Below, in pieces: positions 53,193 to 62,779 of a stretch of 64,000 nt of DNA (the stretch's first letter is position 1; every line of letters begins with the position of its first letter). The notes beneath the pieces are model-generated. The model was not told the DNA's origin and made no database searches. It was given only the letters and a program-made list of their open reading frames with translations. Position numbers and translations under genes: made by a program. Source of the DNA: Verrucomicrobiota bacterium JB022 (lineage in GTDB: Bacteria > Verrucomicrobiota > Verrucomicrobiia > Opitutales > Oceanipulchritudinaceae); the NCBI GenBank assembly GCA_030673845.1, contig JAUTCQ010000015.1, forward strand, positions 1 through 64,000. Reading direction: 5' to 3'.

Positions 53193-54917
53193 CTACTCGT
53201 GGCGCTTGAGGAAGGTCAGCTTTTCCTCATCATCGAAGGGCACTTCGCCGAAGTCGGCGGCCGACATGTCATTGGCTTTCTTCAAGACAGACGAGCCGTT
53301 GATCTTCTTGGGCAGAGGCGCCGCACCGTTGACCTTCAGTGAAGGGCTGCGCAGGGGCGTCTTGGCCGGCTTGGGGGCGGGGGCCTGCCGGGCAGGCTCC
53401 TGCTCCGGCAGCTCTTCAGTCGCTTTGCGGGCCGACTTCTTCGCGCCGCGCACGATCTGGTCGAGCTGGGCGACGGACTGTTGCAGCTCGGCCGCCAATG
53501 CGCTGAGCTCTTCCGCCGAAGCGGAGGACTCTTCGGCCCCGGCAGCGTTCTTCTGCACCACCGAATCCATGTCCTGCACGGCCTTGCTCACCTGCCCTAC
53601 GCCGGAGGATTGCTGGACGGAGGCGTCGGCCACTCCCGTGAGGAGCTGGGCGACTTGGCTCGACTTGTCGGTCAGGCTGGCGAAGACCTCATTACACACC
53701 TTGACCAATGTGTTGCCCTCTTCCATGCGTTGGACGCCGGTCTCGATCAGCGCGGAGGTCGATTTGGCCGCCTCGGCCGAGCGGTTGGCCAGGCTGCGGA
53801 CTTCTTCCGCCACCACCGCGAACCCGGCGCCAGCCTCGCCCGCCCGGGCCGCCTCGACGGCGGCATTGAGCGCGAGCAGGTTGGTCTGGAAGGCGATCTC
53901 GTCGATCGTGCGGATGATCTTTTGCGTTTCCTGGTTGGAACGGGCGATGGCATCCATGCTGCGCGTGAGCATCTCCAGGCGCGTTGTCGCGTCTTCCAGC
54001 GCGGCCATCGTTTCCTGCATCAAGTGGTTACACTGTTGCGAGTTCTCGGCGTTGCTCTTGGCCATCGACGAGATTTCTTCCAGCGAGGCCGAGGTTTCCT
54101 CGATCGCGGCGGCCTGTTGGCAGGCACCGGAAGACAGGTCGTTGCTGCTGGCGGCAATCGCATGGGCGGCGGTGGCCACCTGATCGGAGCTGTGGGAAAG
54201 AAAGTCGCTCGTCTGCGTCAGCTGCCGGGTGATGTTGCGGCTGATCACATAGGCCATGGGGAGCAGGACGAAGATGATGAGCCCCGCGCCGATACCGGCC
54301 GTCAACCACTGGATCTTGAAGGCTTCGGCTTCGATCGCCTCCAGCACTTCTTCCCGCGCCGCCTGCAGGTTGTCGAGGTAGACGCCGCTGCTGATCCATA
54401 CATCCGTGCCGGGGACGAGGCAGGCGTAGGACACTTTGGGCACGCGGCCAAAGCCCGGCTTTTCCGTGATGTAGTGCACAAAGCCGCCACCTTCTGCGGC
54501 CTGGCGGGCCAATTCCTGCATGTAGGCAAAGCCGTTTTCGTCGCGCTGGTTGGTAAAGTCGCTACCCGGCTCGCGGTCGGGGTGGTAGACCGTGATCGTG
54601 CCGCGGTAGGCAAAGATGTAGCCGCTATTGTCTTCTTCGAAGCGGACCGGGCGCACCATGCGGCGGATCGCCTCGTCCGGGGCTTGGCCGGGGGCGAGCA
54701 TCTGCAGCTCTTCCGCCACGGTAGCGGCTACGGCGTGCAGCATCACCCGCAGCTTTTCTTCCTGCGCTTCGTTGACCTGTTCCTCGGCCTCACGCTCGGC
54801 CACGTGGGTGGCTTCGTTCAGGCCGTAGTAGCCGCCCATCAGGAGCAGCATGGCGATGGCAACAGCCAGCAATACCAGCAGGCGAATCTTGAGGGAGGCG
54901 GAAAATTTCGAGAACAT
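53193..54917 (-). CDS. Methyl-accepting chemotaxis protein 4
   Basis: 574 residues; TM1, sCache ([16 protein letters not shown]), TM2, short linker, signalling domain, a long Pro/Lys-rich tail and C-terminus KLTFLKRHE. It is the first of the four in transcription order. No cheA, cheW or cheR is in the window. Confidence 0.9.
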   Translation of the reverse strand: MFSKFSASLKIRLLVLLAVAIAMLLLMGGYYGLNEATHVAEREAEEQVNEAQEEKLRVMLHAVAATVAEELQMLAPGQAPDEAIRRMVRPVRFEEDNSGYIFAYRGTITVYHPDREPGSDFTNQRDENGFAYMQELARQAAEGGGFVHYITEKPGFGRVPKVSYACLVPGTDVWISSGVYLDNLQAAREEVLEAIEAEAFKIQWLTAGIGAGLIIFVLLPMAYVISRNITRQLTQTSDFLSHSSDQVATAAHAIAASSNDLSSGACQQAAAIEETSASLEEISSMAKSNAENSQQCNHLMQETMAALEDATTRLEMLTRSMDAIARSNQETQKIIRTIDEIAFQTNLLALNAAVEAARAGEAGAGFAVVAEEVRSLANRSAEAAKSTSALIETGVQRMEEGNTLVKVCNEVFASLTDKSSQVAQLLTGVADASVQQSSGVGQVSKAVQDMDSVVQKNAAGAEESSASAEELSALAAELQQSVAQLDQIVRGAKKSARKATEELPEQEPARQAPAPKPAKTPLRSPSLKVNGAAPLPKKINGSSVLKKANDMSAADFGEVPFDDEEKLTFLKRHE

Positions 54918-54997
54918 GCAAATTAGCGTTGAGTTTACGCCTTAGAAGACGGACTAAACGCCCTCTGCTTTGCTCCGAACTGGGGGCCTGGAAATGT

Positions 54998-55027
54998 AAA
55001 AAAAAGCGCTTCCCAGGTGGAAAGCGC
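54998..55027 (-). terminator. Intrinsic terminator of nadB
   Basis: A 9-bp stem (GCGCTTCCC 55006-55014 with GGAAAGCGC 55019-55027, one G-T pair), loop AGGT, then T8 on the minus strand, 30 nt past the stop. Confidence 0.8.
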
Positions 55028-55056
55028 GTCGCTCCAACGCCTGAATCAACAGGCGA

Positions 55057-56670
55057 TCAGCCCATCTTGCGCCGCACCACGGTCGGCACCGGCGTGGGCG
55101 CCTTGCGCGGGTAGTCGAGCGTGAAGTGGAGGCCGCGGCTCTCCTGGCGCTGCATCGCGCAGCTGATCACCATGTCGGCCACCTCGATCAGGTTGCGCAG
55201 CTCCAGCAGGGCGGGCTCGACCTTGAAGTTCCAGTAGTATTCGTGGATCTCCGTCTTCAGCTGCTTGATGCGGCGCTGCGCACGGCGGAGGCGCTTGGTC
55301 GTGCGCACGATGCCCACATAGTCCCACATGGCGTGTTTCAACTCGCTCCAGTTGTGGGTCAGCACCACGCGTTCGTCGCTGTCGGCGATGTCGCCCTCCA
55401 CCCACGGCGGCAGGTCGTCCATCGCGGCGGGGGCGGTTTCTAGGTAGCGGTTGACTGCTTCGCTGCCGCGGTGGGCCATCACCACGGCCTCAAGCAGGCT
55501 GTTGCTGGCCAGGCGATTGGCGCCGTGCAAGCCAGTGCAGGCGACTTCTCCGCAGGCGTAGAGGCCCGCGATGTCGGTCTCGGCGTTCATGTTGGTGGCG
55601 ACGCCGCCGCAGAGGTAGTGCATGGCGGGCACCACCGGGATGTAGTGCTGCGCCATGTTGATGCCGTGCTTTTCGCAGGCGGCAAAAATACTGGGGAACT
55701 TGTGGCGCAGCTCTTCTTCGCTGCGGTGCGTGATGTCGAGCCACACGTGGGGAGAGCCGCTCTTCTTCATCTCGCTGTCGATCGCGCGGGCCACGATATC
55801 GCGCGGCGCCAGGTCTTTGCGCTCGTCGTAGCGCACCATAAAGGCCTCGCCGTCGAGGTTGCGCAGGATCGCGCCCTCGCCCCGCACGGCTTCGCTGACG
55901 AGGAAGCGCTCTTCGGTGTGCGTAAAGAGTGCGGTGGGGTGGAACTGGATAAACTCCATGTTGCGGATCTCCGCCCCGGCCCGGTAAGCCATGGCGATGC
56001 CGTCGCCCGTAGCGATGCTCGGGTTGGTGGAGTAGAGGTAGACCTGGCCCACGCCCCCTGTGCTCAACATCACCACCGGCGCTACGTAGGTGTGCACGCG
56101 GTGCTCCTTTACGTCGTAGGCGTAGAGGCCGACAATGCGGTTGAGCGTGTCGGGCACGCGGTAGCCGCTAAGGGCCAGCTTGCGACTGGTGATCAGGTCG
56201 ACCGCCAGCATGTGCTCCAGCATCGTGATGTTGGGCGAATTCTCGATCGCATGCAGCAGGGCCTCTTCGATCGCCTTGCCCGTGATGTCCTGCACGTGGA
56301 GGATCCGGCGCTTGGAGTGGCCGCCCTCGCGGTGCAGGCTCACCCGCCCGTCGTCGAGCTGCGAAAACTCCACCCCGGTGCGGATCAGCTCCTGGATGCG
56401 CTCGGGTGCGTCGCCCACAATGGTGCGGACCACCGACTCGTCGCACATGCCGTCGCCGGCGTTCAGCGTGTCCTGCACGTGCAGCTCGAAGTCGTCCGTC
56501 GACGAGGTGACGGCGGCGATCCCGCCCTGTGCATAGTTGGTGTTGCTCTCCGCCCGGTCCTTTTTCGTGAGGATGCAGACTTTGCGGCCTGCGGCGGCCA
56601 TCTTGAGGGCGAAGGTGAGGCCGGCAATGCCACTACCGACTACCAGGACGTCATACTGAAATTGTGACAT
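55057..56670 (-). CDS. nadB: L-aspartate oxidase
   Basis: 537 residues; FAD enzyme that oxidises aspartate to iminoaspartate for NAD synthesis. The FAD motif GSGIAGLTFALKMA is at the N-terminus. Substrate-region motifs are SNTNYAQGGIAAV, HREGGHS and HFTLDYPRK near the C-terminus, and GLYACGEVACTGLHGANRLASNSLLEAVV binds FAD. Partners nadA and nadC are not adjacent. Closed by a terminator. Confidence 0.94.
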   Translation of the reverse strand: MSQFQYDVLVVGSGIAGLTFALKMAAAGRKVCILTKKDRAESNTNYAQGGIAAVTSSTDDFELHVQDTLNAGDGMCDESVVRTIVGDAPERIQELIRTGVEFSQLDDGRVSLHREGGHSKRRILHVQDITGKAIEEALLHAIENSPNITMLEHMLAVDLITSRKLALSGYRVPDTLNRIVGLYAYDVKEHRVHTYVAPVVMLSTGGVGQVYLYSTNPSIATGDGIAMAYRAGAEIRNMEFIQFHPTALFTHTEERFLVSEAVRGEGAILRNLDGEAFMVRYDERKDLAPRDIVARAIDSEMKKSGSPHVWLDITHRSEEELRHKFPSIFAACEKHGINMAQHYIPVVPAMHYLCGGVATNMNAETDIAGLYACGEVACTGLHGANRLASNSLLEAVVMAHRGSEAVNRYLETAPAAMDDLPPWVEGDIADSDERVVLTHNWSELKHAMWDYVGIVRTTKRLRRAQRRIKQLKTEIHEYYWNFKVEPALLELRNLIEVADMVISCAMQRQESRGLHFTLDYPRKAPTPVPTVVRRKMG

Positions 56671-56812
56671 GAATCTGAACGTGCAGTTCGCACCACTAAA
56701 GGCGTCAGCCCTTCACAACGCAAGAATCCTACAGGGATTTCTCACCGCAGGCCCGCCCCTAACGGGTATGGCATCGAAACTGCGTCGTAACATCTCCACC
56801 CCAAAACGACCT

Positions 56813-57310
56813 ATGAAATACGGAAATGCCTTCTTTGCCGGCGTCGTCGGCGCCCTTGCCTTCACTCTCGTCGTGAGCCTGCTGCGGCTCATCGGCCTGC
56901 CCCTCAACCTCGGCCTGACCGTCGGCACGCTCTTCGGCTTCGAGCCAGAGGTCGCCTTCTGGCCGGGCTTCTGCATCCACCTCGTGGCGGGCGGGGTGTT
57001 TGGCCTCGTCTACGCCGCGATATTCGAATACGGCTCGCACCGCGCGGGCGTGGGCCCCGGGGCGCTGATCGGCGCCATCCACGGTGTGCTCAGCGGCCTG
57101 AGCATGCTCGCGATGCCCCTTATCCACCCGCAGATGCCCGACGTGCTTCCGGCGCCCGGCGCGTTCGCGATCAACTACGGCTTCTGGTCTGCCGTAGTGT
57201 ATTTTGGGATGCACGTGGCATTCGGCGCAATCGTGGGACACCTATACCGCCCCGTGCTCCACACCCGCCTCTCAGGCCTGCGGCATTTGAACCCGAGCCA
57301 GAGCAGCTAA
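56813..57310 (+). CDS. Conserved multi-pass membrane protein
   Basis: 165 residues with about four hydrophobic segments (FFAGVVGALAFTLVV, FWPGFCIHLVAGGVFGLVYAAIF, ALIGAIHGVLSGLSML and FWSAVVYFGMHVAFGAIVG). Gly-rich helices and His residues near the ends suggest a compact channel-like or scaffold protein. Family not recognised. The ATG at 56813 starts just before the first helix; a longer ORF from 56669 overlaps the nadB promoter and is less likely. Confidence 0.75.
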   Translation: MKYGNAFFAGVVGALAFTLVVSLLRLIGLPLNLGLTVGTLFGFEPEVAFWPGFCIHLVAGGVFGLVYAAIFEYGSHRAGVGPGALIGAIHGVLSGLSMLAMPLIHPQMPDVLPAPGAFAINYGFWSAVVYFGMHVAFGAIVGHLYRPVLHTRLSGLRHLNPSQSS

Positions 57311-57327
57311 GGGCGGGTAGCCCGGCC

Positions 57328-58965
57328 CTATAGCTGTCGCTTGGATTTCTTGCGGTCGCGGACGAGGATCTCGACGATGAGCGAGAAGCCCCCGATGGCC
57401 GCGCCGAGGAAAAAGATGATCGCAAGGCCGGGGTAGCCGAAGAGGCTGAAGCTCGTCTCCACCCGCATCAGCAGGGCCGCCCCGATGATGACGGCAGCGA
57501 GGATGATCCCGATGGTGATGCGGTTGGCGATCTTCTGGAAACCCTCCATGAGGAAGTTTTCGTCGATCGCGTCCACCTTCAGGCCGATCCGGTTGTCGGA
57601 GAGGGTGTTGAGCAGGCGGTTGAGCCGGGAGGGCGTCTGCTCCAGCAAGTCTTTCCATTCCAGGCTGTTTTGCAGCACGCGGGGCACGGAGAGCGTTTCC
57701 TTGAGTTTGCTGCTTACGGCCTCGGTCGCGTATTTGCGCACCGCCTGGGCGGGCTGGAACTCCGGGTGCAGGCGCAGGGCCGCCAGGTCGAGATTCATCA
57801 GCGTCTTGCCCAGCAGGTTGATTTCGGCCGGCAGGCGCACGTAGTGCTCGGCGCAGGCCCGGATGAGCGCAAACACCGTCTCGCCCATCGACTGCATGGC
57901 CACGCTGGCCTCCCGCTGCGACAGGACGATGCGGCTGACATCGTGCTCGAAGCTGAAGCGGTCGAACGCCGGGCCGGCCTGCCCGATCTTGAGGGCCATC
58001 TGGCAGGTGTCCTTGCCCCGCCCCTCGGAGAGCGCGAGCAGGAACTGCAGCATGTTTTCCTGCAAGTCGGGGCTGAAGCGGGCGCAGAGCCCGAAGTCGA
58101 GGATGCAAAGCCGCCCCTGAGTGGTGAGCAACAGGTTGCCGGGGTGGGGGTCGGCATGGAAATAGCCGTGCATCAGCACTTGCCGCAGGTAGGCGTGGAA
58201 GAGGTCCTGGATCATCTCCTCGCCGGGCAGGCGCAGGCGGTCGCGCTCGTCGAGCTTGCTGACTTTCACGCCGTTGACGCGCTCCATCACCAGCACGCGC
58301 TCGGTGCAAAGCCGGTCGACGGTCCAGGGCACGTAGAGGTTGCGAAACTGGTTGATGCTCTCGCGCAGGTGCTTCTGGGCGCGGGCTTCGACGGAGAAAT
58401 CCAACTCGACCTGCAAGTGGTGGCGGAACTCGCGGATCAGGTCGGCAAAGTGGTAGCGCTCGCCCCACGAGGTGTGGGCGTCGACTTGCTCCGCCACCAA
58501 CTCCATGCCCGAGAGGTCGCGCAGGATCTGTTGACGGATGTTGGGCCGCTGGACCTTGACCACCACGTCTTCGCCACTCGGCAGGCGGGCGGCATGCACT
58601 TGCGCCAGCGAGCCGCTGCCGAGGGGCTCCTTGCAAAATTCGCTGAAGATGGCGCCGGGTGGCGAGCCCAGCTCGGCCTCGATCACCGATTCGACTTCCT
58701 CGATGCTGATCGGCTTCACCTTGTCCTGCAGGCGCGCCAAGGCTTCCCGATAGGCGGGGGCGAGCAGCTCCGGGCGGGTGGAGAGCAGTTGGCCCAGCTT
58801 GACGTAGGTCGGCCCAAGGTCTTCCAGATCGCGCGCAAATTTTTCGGGCGATTCAGGAGGCTCGTCAGTCACATGCTCACGCTTGAGCGGAGCACGGCCA
58901 TGGCGGGCGAGAAGACGGAATAGCTGGAGATACTGCCGGAGGTAGGCCGGACGAAACGAGGTCAT
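57328..58965 (-). CDS. ABC1/UbiB-family atypical kinase
   Basis: 545 residues of the AarF/UbiB family. The hallmark KLGQLLSTRPELL is at about residue 60; the ATP-binding region has AQVHAARLPSGEDVVVKVQRP, and GYFHADPHPGNLL holds the catalytic and metal residues. Two C-terminal transmembrane helices (about 495-530). These ATPases are needed for ubiquinone or other isoprenoid lipid synthesis, acting at the membrane. Confidence 0.92.
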   Translation of the reverse strand: MTSFRPAYLRQYLQLFRLLARHGRAPLKREHVTDEPPESPEKFARDLEDLGPTYVKLGQLLSTRPELLAPAYREALARLQDKVKPISIEEVESVIEAELGSPPGAIFSEFCKEPLGSGSLAQVHAARLPSGEDVVVKVQRPNIRQQILRDLSGMELVAEQVDAHTSWGERYHFADLIREFRHHLQVELDFSVEARAQKHLRESINQFRNLYVPWTVDRLCTERVLVMERVNGVKVSKLDERDRLRLPGEEMIQDLFHAYLRQVLMHGYFHADPHPGNLLLTTQGRLCILDFGLCARFSPDLQENMLQFLLALSEGRGKDTCQMALKIGQAGPAFDRFSFEHDVSRIVLSQREASVAMQSMGETVFALIRACAEHYVRLPAEINLLGKTLMNLDLAALRLHPEFQPAQAVRKYATEAVSSKLKETLSVPRVLQNSLEWKDLLEQTPSRLNRLLNTLSDNRIGLKVDAIDENFLMEGFQKIANRITIGIILAAVIIGAALLMRVETSFSLFGYPGLAIIFFLGAAIGGFSLIVEILVRDRKKSKRQL

Positions 58966-59031
58966 GCGAGAGAGGGAAGAGAGGGAGGGCGGGCGTGTTC
59001 CAGAGCAGTTCCGTTTTGCAGCGGAAGTGCT

Positions 59032-59565
59032 CTAAAGGCTCATCGAAGGGTAGAGCTGGCCGCCATCCTGCCGCACATACTTCAGCTCGTGCAGGCACAT
59101 CTCGAAGTGGGCGCGATGTTCCAGCACCAGTTGCAGGGTGGTGGAGTCCATCACGTCTTGCAGGGCCTCGTCATAGGCGTCGAGGGCCTGCTGCTCACGT
59201 TCGATCAGGCTGTCGAGCAGGTGGTCGGGCTTGGGAGTGGCGATGGCGGCCCGCAACTCTTCCCAGCTGTGGCTGACGGATTCCATCAGTGAGCCGCCTT
59301 CCTCCACCTCGTGGCCGAGGCTGCGGATGCGTTGCGTCAACTGTTGGGCGCACTGGCGGCGCTGTTCCGTCATCTGGGCGAGGCGGTCGGCCAGCTCAGG
59401 ATATTTGGATTTGAGGTGGTGAGAGGTAAATTCCAGCTTGTAGGCACTGTCACGGCATTCTTCGCGCAGCTGCCGCAAGCGGTCCACCAACATGTCGGCG
59501 AGGTCTTCCATGGTTGCGATAGGGGAGGCAATTTCGTTGATATAGTCCTTTTTAGCATTGCCCAT
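59032..59565 (-). CDS. Ferritin-like four-helix bundle protein (PA2169/DUF2383-like)
   Basis: 177 residues, all helical. SLIEREQQALDAYDEAL and EHRAHFEMCLHELKYVRQ hold Glu/His residues arranged like ferritin-like bundles of the PA2169/DUF2383 type. The N-terminal helices (about 1-90) are coiled-coil-like. Assignment to the family is tentative; metal binding is inference. Starts 114 nt before the adjacent VTT-type gene ends, all on the minus strand. Confidence 0.6.
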   Translation of the reverse strand: MGNAKKDYINEIASPIATMEDLADMLVDRLRQLREECRDSAYKLEFTSHHLKSKYPELADRLAQMTEQRRQCAQQLTQRIRSLGHEVEEGGSLMESVSHSWEELRAAIATPKPDHLLDSLIEREQQALDAYDEALQDVMDSTTLQLVLEHRAHFEMCLHELKYVRQDGGQLYPSMSL

Positions 59566-59687
59566 CGCGTACCAATCCGGCGGAAAGAGGGAAGAAGCGG
59601 CCTAAAACAAGGCATTTACCGCAGGTGAAAAGGAGGATTTGGGACAATTTCCCATGCGTAACGCAAGTGGAGGGGTGGTTGTGCCGT

Positions 59688-60326
59688 TCAACTTGCATTT
59701 GCCATCGTCTGGTTGGACCACCGTTTCCGTGCCCAGTGCAATCCGAAGGCAAGGGCGACACCCAACGCGATGAAGAGGAAAATGCGGTCGGCCTGCACCT
59801 CGAAGGTGGCGCTGCCCAAGCCCACCAGCGGGACGCTGGTGATGACGAAGACGGGCCAGCCGATGCCATAATAGAGGCGCGCAGGGATGTGCGCGGCGGC
59901 GAGGCCGTAGATCTTGCCGATGTAGGGCGGCCCCGGGATCAGCGTGGTGAAAAACGTGACCATGGCCTGGCTGCGCAAGCTGGCCTTGCTCAGTGAGTCG
60001 ATGCGCTGGCCGAGGCATTTTTGTGCCAGCCCACGCAAGGGCCCGCGCCCGAGGGGCAGGGCGGCCAGCAACTGCAGCAGCACGACCACCGCGACCACCA
60101 GCATGCCCCAGCCGAAGCCGAAACGCAGGCCGGTGATGAAGAGGGTGATCGAGATCGGGAAGCCGAACATGGGCAGGAAGAGGATCGCAGCGATCACCCA
60201 GGCGGGGTGCGCGCCACGTGCCCAGTCCTGCATCTCTTCGGCTTCGAGGCCCTGTTGCATCAGGAAAAAGCCGAGGCCGAAGAGCCCGAGCAGGAGGAGC
60301 GCCCAAAAAATGCGTTTGGTCGTCAT
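59688..60326 (-). CDS. VTT/DedA-like membrane protein
   Basis: 212 residues with about five hydrophobic segments. The central FFTTLIPGPPYIGKIYGLAAAHIPARLYYGIGWP resembles the VTT (SNARE-associated, TVP38/TMEM64-like) core, and GFPISITLFITGLRFGFGWG is also typical. VTT proteins move phospholipids or undecaprenyl lipids. Its start overlaps the stop of the phosphodiesterase-endonuclease gene (ATGA at 60323), so both proteins are made together. Confidence 0.8.
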   Translation of the reverse strand: MTTKRIFWALLLLGLFGLGFFLMQQGLEAEEMQDWARGAHPAWVIAAILFLPMFGFPISITLFITGLRFGFGWGMLVVAVVVLLQLLAALPLGRGPLRGLAQKCLGQRIDSLSKASLRSQAMVTFFTTLIPGPPYIGKIYGLAAAHIPARLYYGIGWPVFVITSVPLVGLGSATFEVQADRIFLFIALGVALAFGLHWARKRWSNQTMANAS

Positions 60327-62662
60327 GAAGGCTTCAGTTCCAGATCGACAATCAGCGGCAAGTGGTCGCTGGCGAGGCGCGTCTGGCGGTCGGTCGGCCG
60401 AGCGATGGCGCGGACGTTCCAGTGCGGGGAGAGCCAGATGTGGTCGACGCGCGCAACCGGCTTGACGGAGGGCAGCGTGGCGAGCGGCGTGTGGTGCGGC
60501 AGCTCCAGTTGGGCGTCGCGCAGCTTTTCCGCCATCAGGCGGTAGGCCTGCGTCTGGGGCAGGGCATTGAAGTCGCCCATCACCACCAGCGGCGAATCGT
60601 CGTCTACCTGGTGCAGCCACTGGCTGTTGAGCAGCTGCCTGGCCTGGCGCGAGCGTTCGCCCGGATGAAGGCCCCAGTGGGTGTTGAAGACATGCACGAG
60701 GCGGCCGTCGATCTTCAGCTCGATCCACAGGCTGCCGCGCAGCTCGCGACGGGAATCGACCCGATCTTGCACGTAGTTTTGCGCCTGGCGAATCTCCAGG
60801 CTTTCGCGCGTGAGCAGGGCGATGCCGTATTTGCCGCTGCCATGCGGGCGCACGGGAAGAAAGGCGTGGTGGTAGCCCAGCATCTCGGCCAGGTCTTTGG
60901 GCTGGTCGGAGCGGCGGGAGCGCTCGACATCCACATCCACCTCCTGCAGCGCCACCACGTCGGGCGCAAAGCGGCGGATGATCCGGGCGATGCGGGGCAG
61001 GTCGAGCCGCAGGTCTACGCCTTGGCAATGGTGCACGTTGTAGGTCATCACCCGGAGGCGACGCGTCGGGTAGTTGCGCTCCAGCGAGGGGATGTTGCCG
61101 ACGTTGACACTGGTGGGGACTTCGTCCGGCGCGCGCAACACCACCCGAGGGGCCTGCCGCGCGGTCGCTTCCTCCTGGTGGCGCAGGTGCTGGGCGAGGT
61201 CGTGCAGGTCGCTGGGGCGCAGGTAGGGGCGCTTGATCTTGATCTGCGGGGGCACGAGCACAAAGCCGTGCGTCTCCGAGCGACCGGGCCCGGCGTGGCT
61301 ACCGTGCTCGTGGGCAAAAGTCATCGGTTGGGCCCAGTGGCGCCACCCGCTCAAGACGAGGTCGCCGGCCTGCTTGGTGCGCACGAGGTAATCCAGGTCG
61401 CGGATCACAGCCTCGGGGAAAGGGTGGTGGGGGCCGCACAGGGCCGACTGCACCTCCGCCAGCGGCTGGTCGCCCGTCTTGGCTGAGACGGCGCGGACTT
61501 CACCGTCGGGCCCTGCCTGGTAGAGCGCCCACGGCACGCTGTGCTGCTCGGTGAGGGCACGGGCGTAGGCCGCCTTTTGTTGAGGGGAGGGGATTTCGGG
61601 CCAGTAGACCTGAGCCAGCGGCCCCATCGAGCAGAGGCGAACGCCTTCCAGCGGGTCGGGCCCTTCGTCGCGGGGCGAGCCGGCAAACATCCGGCGCCCG
61701 CGCTCGTGATACATGTTCACGGTATCGGTGCGCTCGGTGGAGTATTTCTCGCCGCTGATTTCCTTGAGCACCTGGCCGAGATCGCGCCCGGTTTCCTTGC
61801 GGTAGTAGATGGTGTCTTCCTGCCCGTGGTCGGAGTAGATGAGCACCTCGTAGCGGCGCTTGGTGCTCCGCTCGGCGGCGGCCACCATGTCGCGCACGGT
61901 GTTGTCGATCCCGCGCAGGGTCCAGTGGGCAAAGCGGGAGCTGGGCCCGCGGCGGTGGGCCTGCTCGTCGTAGCCGATCAGGTTGCAGTGCACGATGGGC
62001 AGGCCGTCCTCCACATCATGCATCACCTGATAGCGGATGATCTCGCGCAGGAGGATGCAGATCGAGACGCGGGCGGGCACGAAAATCGTCTCTTTGGGCA
62101 GCTCTCGGAGGTCCATCGAACCGCGGACGGCATCGGAGACCGCAAGGCCGCTCTCCATCAGGCCCAGCCACGCGACCTTGGAGGTGCGCTTGAGGTGGGT
62201 GGTGAGCAGGCTGGCCCAGGTCTTGGGGCTGAAGTAGCGCAACGCCGTCTGCGGGCCAAAGACTTGGGCGCAGAAGTGGGGGCGAAGGGCGCCGGCGCAG
62301 TAGATGTTGGAGTAGCTGGAGCCGCCCCGCAGGAGAGGCTCGGCCAGGCCGCGCGCGCGGTCCGCCACGGCGGAGGCACATTCGGCCTGATACATGCGGA
62401 ATTCACGACCTTCATCGCGGTCGTAGTAGCTGAAAGCGGGAACGGCGCTCTTGGCCTTGTAAAAGATCTCTGCCTGGACGGCGGGGGTCGAGGAGGGCAG
62501 GCCGGAATAATGATCCATCAACTGGTAGCCCTGATTGTGCAGGAGGCGACGCAGAAAAGGCATCCGGCCCTGGCGAAGTGCGCGTTCCAGCTGAGGGCGA
62601 GCCAAGGCGTCGATCTGGATCATCAGGACGCCGGGCGGTCTGGAATCGGTGGGCGAGGACAT
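60323..62662 (-). CDS. Alkaline-phosphatase-superfamily / endonuclease-phosphatase (EEP) fusion
   Basis: 779 residues. The N-terminal about 470 residues resemble type I phosphodiesterase/nucleotide pyrophosphatases: IQIDALARPQLERAL (metal Asp), a possible nucleophile in SSTPAVQAEIFY, and DHGQED plus GSHAGPGRSETHGFVL with His/Asp metal ligands. From residue 539 (MTYNVHHCQG) an exonuclease-endonuclease-phosphatase domain follows: LQEVDVDVERS, MGDFNAL (near 695) and SDHLPLIVDL. The pairing suggests phosphodiester cleavage on two sites of one substrate class, perhaps phospholipids or nucleic acids. The start at 62662 follows a clear domain boundary; the upstream 30 residues look untranslated. Confidence 0.88.
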   Translation of the reverse strand: MSSPTDSRPPGVLMIQIDALARPQLERALRQGRMPFLRRLLHNQGYQLMDHYSGLPSSTPAVQAEIFYKAKSAVPAFSYYDRDEGREFRMYQAECASAVADRARGLAEPLLRGGSSYSNIYCAGALRPHFCAQVFGPQTALRYFSPKTWASLLTTHLKRTSKVAWLGLMESGLAVSDAVRGSMDLRELPKETIFVPARVSICILLREIIRYQVMHDVEDGLPIVHCNLIGYDEQAHRRGPSSRFAHWTLRGIDNTVRDMVAAAERSTKRRYEVLIYSDHGQEDTIYYRKETGRDLGQVLKEISGEKYSTERTDTVNMYHERGRRMFAGSPRDEGPDPLEGVRLCSMGPLAQVYWPEIPSPQQKAAYARALTEQHSVPWALYQAGPDGEVRAVSAKTGDQPLAEVQSALCGPHHPFPEAVIRDLDYLVRTKQAGDLVLSGWRHWAQPMTFAHEHGSHAGPGRSETHGFVLVPPQIKIKRPYLRPSDLHDLAQHLRHQEEATARQAPRVVLRAPDEVPTSVNVGNIPSLERNYPTRRLRVMTYNVHHCQGVDLRLDLPRIARIIRRFAPDVVALQEVDVDVERSRRSDQPKDLAEMLGYHHAFLPVRPHGSGKYGIALLTRESLEIRQAQNYVQDRVDSRRELRGSLWIELKIDGRLVHVFNTHWGLHPGERSRQARQLLNSQWLHQVDDDSPLVVMGDFNALPQTQAYRLMAEKLRDAQLELPHHTPLATLPSVKPVARVDHIWLSPHWNVRAIARPTDRQTRLASDHLPLIVDLELKPS

Positions 62663-62779
62663 TGTCGTCTCTCTTAGCAAACCCCTTGCCGCTCCTGCAA
62701 ATTGCTGTAAAACAGCCCTTTGCGACCCACCCTCACGTAGTGCGTCATGCAATTTGCATGCGCTTGTGAAGGGCAGTAT

